In this document: positions 56,567 through 64,000 of the stretch, one piece after another
Layout: the number at the start of each line of letters is the position of its first letter
How positions within the stretch are numbered: position 1 is the stretch's first letter
Assembly (NCBI GenBank): GCA_032690845.1
Contig: CM064417.1
Location: 17,204,501-17,268,500 of the forward strand
Length of the DNA stretch: 64,000 bases
Direction of reading: 5' to 3'
From: Eleusine coracana subsp. coracana
Taxonomy: Eukaryota > Streptophyta > Magnoliopsida > Poales > Poaceae
Translations under genes and position numbers: made by a program
Notes under the pieces: model-generated
Told to the model about the DNA's origin: nothing
What the model saw: only the letters and a program-made list of their open reading frames with translations
Database searches by the model: none

Positions 56567-57402
56567 TGATGTGAACAAGGGTTCCCGATCTTCCGAAAGG
56601 TTCTTGGTAAGTTGATTTGGTCGGAGGTGACACACAAATCGATCCGGCTTCAGAACAGCACGTTCTAAACCCCGCAATCGCAGCACGACGTCTCCTCTGG
56701 TTATCATGCGTCCAAGGACAATTGACCTTGCCGAGAAGGCTAATCCCTGCCTGCGAATCAAGAACAGAAGCAAAAACAACGAAGAATGCAACACAATTGC
56801 AGATGTATGATTAAACTCACGAAGTTGGGGTCTCGCAAACCGATGAACGGCGATACTGTTTATGAAAAGAATTGATCTAAGCAAAATCTAAACCCTAATG
56901 AAGAGGTGGCGGCTGTACATGAGGACCCTAGGATCGTGCAAGACCCCCTGGACGCAGCCCTAAGTGGGCTCAACTCGATACATGGCCCAAAGTCCGATTA
57001 CGGTGTCGCAGCACCAGGACAGATTCTGGAAGTCAATTTGTTTCGGCGATTGCCGACAGCTCGGGACGAATTCTGACATGGGACCAGTTGGGTTGCAAAG
57101 TTATTTTTGTTATCTTTCCAGGCATATATAGAACATCCAAATCCAAGTGGGTTTTGATTGGGCCTCCACCTTGGCTTGGACGTCCTTGCTGGCTCATCAC
57201 GTCTCCAATCACCTCCCCAACTATCTCATCATCATATCCATCGTTTCTAACAACAATTAATTCATTAGGTAGCAATCTATTCTCAAAACTACATAATAAA
57301 AATATTAGAAACGATCTCACCTGTAAATTCAGGTGATGCACATGAACTTTCATCTTAGTTGGAGGAGTGTTGTGTGTATCTATGAGTGTGATGTACTCAT
57401 CA
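56567..57402 (-). mobile_element. 5' LTR of E2
   Basis: 836 bp, TGATGTGAACAAGGG to GTACTCATCA. Compared with the 3' LTR it lacks about 60 bp around 57150, where CCAAATCCAAGT passes directly to GGGTTTTGATTGGG. The PBS lies to its left at 56547-56564. Confidence 0.9.
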
Positions 57403-58230
57403 ATGCGTGAACATCAATCCATCGAATTTGTCTTCAAGCTTCCTTACTTCTTGGCAGTAGGCAGCCATATTGTCATCCACACAGTTCCAATCCTTAGGGA
57501 CTTGGTTGATGACCAGAGCCGAATCACCAAAGATGTCAAGGCGCTGAATACCGAGTGATACAGCAATGCGCAGACCATGTAGAAGAGCCTCATATTCCAC
57601 AGAGTTGTTAGACGCGCGAAACATGATCTGGAGGACATACCGGAGTTTTTCTGCTTGTGGTGAGATGAGCACAATTCCTGCACCCGCTCCAGGTAACTAT
57701 AGGGATCCGTCAAAATACATTTTCTAGTACTCAATATCTTGCAGTGCGGGCGACATCTGAATCTCTGTCGACTCAGAAACGAAGTCAGCTAACGCTTGTC
57801 CTTTGATTGCTAAGCGGGGTACAAACATAATGGTGAACTGACCGAGTTCGACTGCCCACTTGGCAATTTTTTGTTCGGCTTCTCGGTGGTGGAGGACTTC
57901 CCCGAGTGCAAAGGTTATTTGAACTTCAATAGGATGAGCCTATAAATAGTGCTTCAACTTCCTCGAAGTGATCATGAGCGCATATAGCGGCTTCAAGATC
58001 TGGTGATATCGTGTTTTGAAGGCACCAAGGATCTCACTGATGAAATACATTGGGTGTTGTACTTTTTGTACGTGACCCTCTTCCTCTCGGTTGACCGCTA
58101 AGACGGTGCTCCCAACTTGAGTTGTGGCCGATATGTAGAGCTGAAGCTTTTCTTGTGGCTCTAGAGGCACCAGGACTGGAATATTGCTAAGATGGACCTT
58201 CAAATCATCCAACGCTGACTGCGCCTCTGT
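57403..58230 (-). pseudogene. RNase H of Tat element D
   Basis: Two RNase H-type blocks, as in Tat elements. The first: EKLQLYISATTQVGSTVLAV, VQHPMYFISEILGAFKTRYH and KPLYALMITSRKLKHYL (58150-57945). The second (archaeal-like RNase H, 57672-57403): LRYVLQIMFRASNNSVEYEA, LHGLRIAVSLGIQRLDIFGD, SALVINQV, ending DGLMFTH where E2 interrupts. Stops near 57725 and 57940 break the link. Confidence 0.85.
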
Positions 58231-58233
58231 TAT

Positions 58234-59121
58234 CTAGACGAAGTCATACTGCTTTTTGAGTAGTTTAAAAAACTGTAGACCCCTGACCCCCAGTCGGGAG
58301 ATAAAGCGACTCAAAGATGCCATACATCCGGTCAGCTTCTGAATATCCCTTTGGGAATTAGGTGGCCCCATATCAAGGATCGCCTTGATTTTATCCGGGT
58401 TAGCCTCTATACCTCGTTTCGAAATGATGTAACCGAGTTGCTTTCCTGAAGGAACTCCATAAACACACTTTTTAAGATTCAACTTCGTCGAGTAACGTCT
58501 CAAGTTGTTAAACGTCTCTGCCAGGTCAGAAAGAAGTTCTTCAATGTTCCTAGTCTTTAGCACAATGTCATCAACATATGCTTCTGCGTTCCGACCGATT
58601 TGAGTTTCGAGGCAGCATTGAATACCACATTGGTAAGTCATGCTAGTATTTTTCAGACCGAATGGCATAGTAGTATAGCAATAGGCGCCGAAGGGAGTTA
58701 TAACGGAAGTCTTAATCTGATCTTCGACTTTCAGTGGAATCTGGTGATAGCCTGAATAGGCATCCAGAAAGCTTAAAAGCTCACACCCGGCTGTTGAGTC
58801 TACAATATGATCAATATGTGGCAGAGCGAAGGGGTCTTTAGGGCAGACCTTATTCAAATCGATATAATCGACACACATCCGCCACTCTTTATTCTTCTTA
58901 GGTATAAGGGATGGGTTTGCCAGGTAATCAGGATGGTACACTTCCCTTATAAATTTAGCATCTAATAGTCTAGCTATTTCCTTCTTCATGGCATTGTTGC
59001 GATCTTGTGCGAACCTTCTAAGCCTTTGCTTGATGGGGGTGGCCCCAGGAGGCACCCTGAGCTCATGCTCAATCTTTTTCCTAGGAACTCCCTGCATGTT
59101 AGAGGGCTTCCATGTAAACAT
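58234..59121 (-). pseudogene. Reverse transcriptase of Tat element D
   Basis: 295 open codons. KNKEWRMCVDYIDLNKVCPK, LDAYSGYHQIPLKVEDQIKT, FGAYCYTTMPFGLKNTSMTY and the catalytic AYVDDIVLKTR (58590-58560). Then LNLKKCVYGVPSGKQLGYII and ISRLGVRGLQFFKLLKKQYD. The wording is Tat-lineage. The YVDD box is intact, but stops at both ends separate it from protease and RNase H. Confidence 0.9.
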
Positions 59122-59125
59122 ATCC

Positions 59126-60219
59126 CTATTTTCTAGAGGAAAAGAGTGAGCGTGAGTTCGTATTTCTCATCAAGGTCGGCCCCTGTGTAAGTGATCTTAA
59201 CAGGATCCTCTGGGTCGAGCGAAACTTGCTTGGTAGGGACATCATCCGTCTGGATCTTGTCTTGGTGGACTTCTTGACGGGGACCTCCGTGTCAGTCCGC
59301 TCCTGACTACCGACTGCCTTCTGGATCTCCAGCCGATCGGACAGCATCAACTGTCGATCGGCCATCTCACAACTGTGCACATCGCAATCAAAAGAATTCC
59401 AAAGGTCAGAGTGGAGGGAGATGATTCCCTAGGGCCTGGCATCTTGAGAATGAGATACGAGTAGTGCGGGACCATAATGAATTTCGCCATTGCCAGTCTG
59501 TTGATGATGGCGTGGTAGGCAGACTCAAAGTCAGCTACCTGTAAGATGACACACTCAGTCCTGAAATTCTCATGGGTCCCAAAGGTGACAGGTAGAGGAA
59601 TCTGTCCAATGGGAACAGAGGTTTTGCCAGGCATGATCCCGTGAAAGGGAGAGGAACTCGGGTGCAAGTCACTGACCGACAAGCCTAACTCCATGAGGGT
59701 TTTGGTGAAGATCAAGTCCAGACTACTTCCTCCGTTGATAAGTAGTTTGTTGAACTTGACCCCCTTCATCATGGCCGCGAGCACTAGCGGATAGCAACCT
59801 GGCTTGGGCAGGTGCCTAGGGTGGTCCGACTGATCAAAAGTAATCGGCACTTCAGACCACCTCATGTACTCAGGCGCGGCAGGCTCTACGTAGTTGATCT
59901 CATGTAGCTCTAGCATTTGCTTGCGCTTGGAGGTGTAGGCACCTGGGCCTTCGAAGATGAAATTGACTTCCTTTCGAGGCTCCTGGAACTCTCCATCCTC
60001 GTCTTTGTCGTCACCATCATTGGCTTTATCCTTGCCATTGCACTTTGGTGGATCATTGTCCACCTTTAGCACGATAGTCGCGAAGCCCTTCAACCGGTAA
60101 CAGTCCTTCACTTTGTGGTTTCTGTTTGGATACCATAAGCATGGGCCACTCAGCAAATCGTACATGGTCTGCTGGTTCGTCTGAAGATTTTTCCTCGTTC
60201 GGTCTATTGCAGCGATCAT
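59126..60219 (-). pseudogene. Zinc knuckle and protease of Tat element D
   Basis: Begins in the gag end with a changed zinc knuckle, CLWYPNRNHKVKDC, where the second Cys is not in place. Next come a charged linker (DKANDGDDKDEDGEFQEPRK) and the protease KFNKLLINGGSSLDLIF (59756-59705; the active-site Asp of DGGSS is Asn) with FESAYHAIINRLAMAKF. It then shifts frame near 59380 towards the RT start. The loss of the catalytic Asp suggests the enzyme is dead. Confidence 0.85.
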
Positions 60220-61773
60220 GTTCTCAGTCTTCCGCTTCTTGTCCTTCTTGGAGGACTCCGGCTTGTGCGAGCGCTTCTCCTTGCCTTGAAGTCATGATTC
60301 CTTCGACCGATCTTCGGATGCGAACTCATCAGCAATCTTGAAGCAATCCTGAGCGGTCAGCTTGAAGTCATGATTCCTTCGACCGATCTCCCGAACTAGC
60401 TCATTGCTCTGGACACCTCTTTAGAAGGCTGCACTGATCTGTTGGTCCGGGACATTAGGGATCTCGGTATTCTTGGTGCAGAACTGCTTGATGTAGTCGC
60501 GTACGGACTCGTCAGCCTTCTGCTTGATCCGGGTGAGGTCAAAGTGATTGCCCGACCGGTTGCAGGTAGCTTGGAAGCTCTCAATGAAATTCTTGTTGAG
60601 GTCGCCCCATGAAGTAATCAATCTCTACGGGGGTAATGTGAGCCAAATCTGAATGGCTGGCTTGAGATAGACTGGTAGATAGTTGACCATCACATAGGTG
60701 TCGCCTCCTGCCGATCGAATCACCATGCTGTAAAGTTGAAGCCACTCCCGAGGGTTGGTCTGACCATCATACTTCTCGATGGGGACCGGATTGAATCCTT
60801 TTGGCCACCGAGCGTTACGAAGCTCTAGTACATAAGCCTTGATCCCATCGAAATCATCCTTGTTAGGGGTGACCGACTTCTGTCATCGGTCTGGTGACCG
60901 GGAAGGTGAAGAGGCATGGCGGTTGTGGCGAGGGCCTATATCATCACTATGATGACGATGCTGATTGTCTTCATCATAGTTTTCACACCGGTCCCGATCG
61001 TCTCGTTGACGTCGGTCGTCGCGGTTGTCTCTCGGAGGTGTATTGCGTGGTCGGTCATCCCGTCGGTCGTCTCGTTGGTCATCAGTCCTCCGGTTGTGGC
61101 GCTCCTCCTCGTGGCGCTGGTCATCCTGAATCCGCTCTTTAGTATGAGAGTTGATGGTATCTCGACCATCACGGGGTCTCATGGAATTCCTCAGATCGCT
61201 ATGCTGTCGACCACGAGAAGTTGCATGGCTAGAACTTGCCACTGATTATGGTTCGTCGCTGGCCGCGTATTGAATAGTAGCTGCTTTGAGCATGGCTACT
61301 GCCTTATGCATCGTCGGAGTTTGGTACACTGCATTAGCCATCAAGCTATCAAGCAACGACTTTGCATCGGTGATGTTGTTCTGAGGGGTGTGGTAGACCT
61401 TGATGCCATCTACTTCAATCTCCCAATCCCCGAGGTCTAGTCGTCGCGCCAATCGGGATCCTGTCGGTCGGTGGCGGTGACCGTTTGAAGGTGGTACCCC
61501 TTCGGAGTCATCATCCCTTTGGCCTTCCTCATCATGTCCATCGTTGTCATTGGCAGGATCATCATCATTGTTGTCATCATCCCCATCATCGGTTAGGTTC
61601 TCATGAACCTCAACCATATTAATGGCCAAGGGATAAGGGCATGTAGATCCATCTGAGTCCTTATCAAAGGAGCAAACTGACTTCGAGTCATACCCGGTGG
61701 GCAGATCTGTGTCGCTGAATCCGAGTGGAACCAATGCAAGGATCAAATCTAATAGGCTCAGTGATCGCGCCAT
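60220..61773 (-). pseudogene. Gag of Tat element D
   Basis: Sense order: MARSLSLLDLILALVPLGFS (61773), an acidic linker (DDGDDDNNDDDPANDNDGHD), DSLMANAVYQTPTMHKAVAM, stop at about 61246, then an Arg/Asp-rich repeat region (DRRDDRPRNTPPRDNRDDRR, 61080-61020). The capsid core follows: WGDLNKNFIESFQATCNRSG, KADESVRDYIKQFC and, after a stop at 60421, NELVREIGRRNHDFKL. Several in-frame stops (61246, 60622, 60421, 60293) prevent translation. Confidence 0.85.
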
Positions 61774-61938
61774 GAGATTGGCTGCAGTCGAGTCGAATCA
61801 ATGGTCGTCGAGGCCTAGCACTCCGTTGTAGTCGGCGGTGAAGTCGAGCAACCTAAAGGAGATCTTGAAGTCCGGCGAGTACTGGATGGTGGGAATCTCG
61901 CCCATCAAAGTCGATGGTGACTCCTAGCGAGCCTTGTC

Positions 61939-61956
61939 CCCTTCCTGGCGCGCCAA
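61939..61956 (-). other. Primer-binding site of element D
   Basis: TTGGCGCGCCAGGAAGGG on the minus strand next to the 5' LTR. This is the TGGCGCGCCAGG-type site common in grass Tat elements (tRNA-Arg type). Confidence 0.8.
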
Positions 61957-61957
61957 C

Positions 61958-62340
61958 TGTCGAGACTTCTACTTGGTAATAAATTTATAGGGCTACGTCC
62001 GGATTAAGAACTCAATGGTTAAGACACAAGACGCCGATTTAGACAGGTTTGGGCCCTCTCAACAAGAGTAAAAACCCTACATCTTGTGTTCTATGATTTG
62101 TATTTCATGTGTTGTCTATTGTTCGTGTCCCTTGATGGGGGTTCCTTGCCGCCTTATATATCCGGTCGGCAAGCGGTACATGAAGAGTCCTATTCGTAGT
62201 CTACAAGGATTCCCATAGAAAGTCTATCTCTAATTGTCTTGCACTCCAAGCCGACTCGGTCGGTTCCCTTCTGAATGAGGTACCCGGTCGTTTACTGACT
62301 TAGGCATAACTATGGATACGTATAAGGTAAGTATTCCACA
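61958..62340 (-). mobile_element. 5' LTR of Tat element D
   Basis: 383 bp, plus-strand limits TGTCGAGACTTCTAC to GTATTCCACA. The sense-strand TATA box TATATAAG is at 62160-62153. To its right the sequence changes at once to pol of another Tat copy, marking the insertion point of D. Confidence 0.92.
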
Positions 62341-64000
62341 CTTCCAAACAACCTGGTGTGCATCTTCGACCACCGTGGGCCAATAGAACCCTTACTGTTA
62401 AGGCTTGCCAACCAAAGTCTTGGAAGCCACGTGGTTACCACATGCTCCTGCATGGATCTTCATCATCAAATCTTTGCCTTCAAGAATAGAGATGCGTCGC
62501 ATCAAAATATTCGATCCTCCTCTTCAATAAAGGAGGTCATCCACCATCAAATATCCTCGACACTTGGCCTTCAACCTTTGTTGCTCTTTAGAATTCGTAG
62601 GCAGCGTACCCTCAGTCAAAAATTGAACAATCGGGTCATGCGAGTCGGTTTCTACATCTAACTCTATTGTTGGCCGACAACATCGGTCCTCAGCATGTCT
62701 GACTAAGGAGAAAATACCAGGCGGAACAATCAATCGCGATGATCCCATGTTTGCCAATTCATCAGCAGCTTGATTGTTATCACAAAGAACATGCGTGAAC
62801 TTGAGTCCATCGAGCTTGTTCTCCAATTTCCTGACTTCTTGACAGTAAGCTGGTATATTGTCATCCACACACTTCCAACCCTTAGTGACCTGGTTGATTA
62901 CCAGTGCCGAGTCACCAAAGTGTCAACACGCTGAATGCCGAGTGATATGGCAACGCGTAGAACATGCAGGAGGGCTATATACTCTGTAGCATTGTTGGAT
63001 GCTCGGAAGTTGATTCGAAGGACATATCTGAGCTTCTCTCCCTGAGGTGAGGTAAGCACAATCCTAGCCCCCGTGCCTTGTAGTTGGAGTGACCCATCAA
63101 AGTTCACCCTCTAGTACTTAATGTCTTGCGGTGCAGGTGGCATATGAATTTCTGTCCACTCAGAAACAAAGTCTGCCAGGGCCTGTCCTTTAATAGCCGA
63201 GTGAGCTATGAACATAATGGTGTACTGACCAAGTTCGACTGCCCACTTGGAAATCTTGCCGACCGCCTCACGGTTGTGAAGCATCTCTCTGAGGGCGAAC
63301 GACGTGTGGACTTCAATCAGATGAGCTTGAAAGTAATGCTTCAGCTTCCTCGAAGTGATCAAAAGCATATAGAGCAGCTTCAAGATCTAGTGGTATTGTG
63401 TTTTGGAGGCATTAAGCACCTTACTGACGAAATACACCGGGTGCTATACTTTTTGTACAAGACCCTCTTCCTCTCGGTCGACTATTAAAATAGTGCTTAC
63501 AACTTGGGTTATAGCCAAAACATAAAGCTGAAGCTTCTCTTATGGCTCCGGAGGCACTAAGACTGGACTACTGCCTAGGTGAACCTTCAACTCATCTAAA
63601 GCAAACTACTCCTCTTCCGTCTAGACAAAGTTATCTTTCTTTTTAAGAAATTTGAAGAAAGGTAGACCTCTGACTCCTAGTTAGGAGATAAAGCGAGTCA
63701 GGGATGCCATGCACCCGGTCAGCTTCTGTACATCCCTTTGAGAGTTAGGTAGCCCTATATCAAGGATCGCCTTGATTTTATCTGGGTTAGCCTCTATACC
63801 TCATTTCAAAATGATGTAACCGAGTAGCTTTCCCGAAGGCACCCCAAATGACACATTTCTTGGGATTCAACTTCATCGAGTATCGCCTCAGGTTGTCAAA
63901 CATATCTGCCAAGTCAGAGAGAAGTTCTTCAACATTCTGAGTCTTCACCATGATGTCATCTATGTAAGCCTCTACGTTCTGACCGATCTGAGTTTTGAGG
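62341..64000 (-). pseudogene. Pol (RT, RNase H, integrase start) of outer Tat element B, continuing C
   Basis: Minus-strand pol remnant running off the window. Sense order from 64000: RT with the YIDDIMVKTQNVEELLSDLA region (63965-63910), GLPFFKFLKKKDNF near 63660-63620, first RNase H (LKLLYMLLITSRKLKHYFQA, 63390-63330), AVELGQYTIMFIAHSAIKGQ with ALADFVSEWTE, second RNase H (LRYVLRINFRASNNATEYIA, 63040-62980), KLDGLKFTHVLCDNNQAADE (62820-62760) and the linker KAKCRGYLMVDDLLY. It ends at the start of the integrase zinc region. Stops and frameshifts throughout. Together with 32273-37580 it forms one element split by D; about 560 bp of integrase are missing at the junction. Confidence 0.85.

Larger units (their letters stand above)
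51533..57402 (-). mobile_element. Non-autonomous CRM-like element E2, with aberrant left end
   Basis: Minus-strand relative of E1 inserted in the RNase H region of D. It is flanked by a perfect target duplication ATGCG (51528-51532 and 57403-57407). Parts: inverted LTR end 51533-51634, 3' LTR 51637-52535, a shortened internal region 52536-54174 with integrase scraps and a protease/gag segment but no RT, the E3 insertion 54175-55689, leader 55690-56566 and 5' LTR 56567-57402. Removing E2 restores the D frame FTH-VLRDYNQ, which confirms the boundaries. Confidence 0.9.
37581..62340 (-). mobile_element. Tat-type gypsy element D (split by E1 and E2)
   Basis: A complete but decayed minus-strand element. 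Order in sense direction: 5' LTR 62340-61958, PBS, gag, protease, RT, RNase H (to 57403), [E2 insertion], rest of RNase H linker and integrase (51532-50150), antisense gene (46620-49478), [E1 insertion], remainder of the 3' region (38180-37877), 3' LTR 37876-37581. Without the two insertions it is about 11.2 kb, typical of Tat elements. It is inserted in a related element: C lies to its left and B (62341-64000) to its right. Confidence 0.85.

Noticed and set aside
60883..61245. Opposing open frames on both strands in the Arg/Asp-rich gag region
   Set aside because: Mirror translations of a repetitive CGN/GAN sequence; only the minus frame continues gag.
1..64000. CRISPR arrays, bacterial operons, phage or plasmid genes
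   Set aside because: No regularly spaced repeats and no prokaryotic genes; spliced plant gene and plant retrotransposons throughout.

Overview
The window is nuclear DNA of a flowering plant, most likely a grass (Poaceae). The evidence is one intact 18-exon protein-coding gene with a monocot-like cullin-1 sequence, set in a dense bed of Ty3/gypsy and Ty1/copia LTR retrotransposons, a LINE, tRNA-derived SINEs and a small MITE. There is no sign of bacterial or organellar DNA. I cannot fix the species.

Layout. (1) 1-6721: minus-strand Athila-type gypsy element, with its 5' LTR at 5617-6721, then PBS, gag, protease, RT-RNase H and integrase; its 3' end lies outside the window. (2) about 6727-10019: decayed plus-strand LINE ending in an A tract only about 250 bp before the start codon of the single host gene. 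(3) 10272-16356: CUL1, the SCF ubiquitin-ligase scaffold, 744 codons with every exon junction in frame; its introns carry two tRNA-derived SINE copies and a LINE tail. A Stowaway-like MITE follows at 16884-16986. (4) 18526-25070: minus-strand copia element, split by an Athila-type LTR (21861-23490). (5) 25071-32272: unresolved LTR-like DNA, then a degenerate plus-strand Tat-type gypsy fragment with an antisense plant-mobile-domain pseudogene.

(6) 32273-64000 is one nested stack. An outer minus-strand Tat-type element, here called C/B (32273-37580 and 62341-64000), is split by a second Tat element, D (37581-62340). D is itself split by two members of a CRM-like chromovirus family: E1 (38181-45896, nearly intact, with matching 924-bp LTRs) and E2 (51533-57402, a non-autonomous derivative lacking RT). 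E2 contains a third copy, E3 (54175-55689). Target-site duplications support E2 (ATGCG), E3 (CCTTG) and, with one mismatch, E1 (ATAT[A/C]).

The most interesting points are these. Both Tat copies C and D carry, between integrase and 3' LTR, an antisense multi-exon gene with its own TATA box (33482 and 46407), a gypsy-type-transposon domain and a coiled-coil C-terminus; the Tat fragment in the other orientation carries a different antisense gene, a plant mobile domain. The left end of E2 is an inverted copy of its own LTR terminus, inside the target-site duplication. The large E1 polyprotein frame reads through the polypurine tract into the LTR. All transposon coding regions except most of E1 are broken by stops or frameshifts; CUL1 is the only intact host gene seen.
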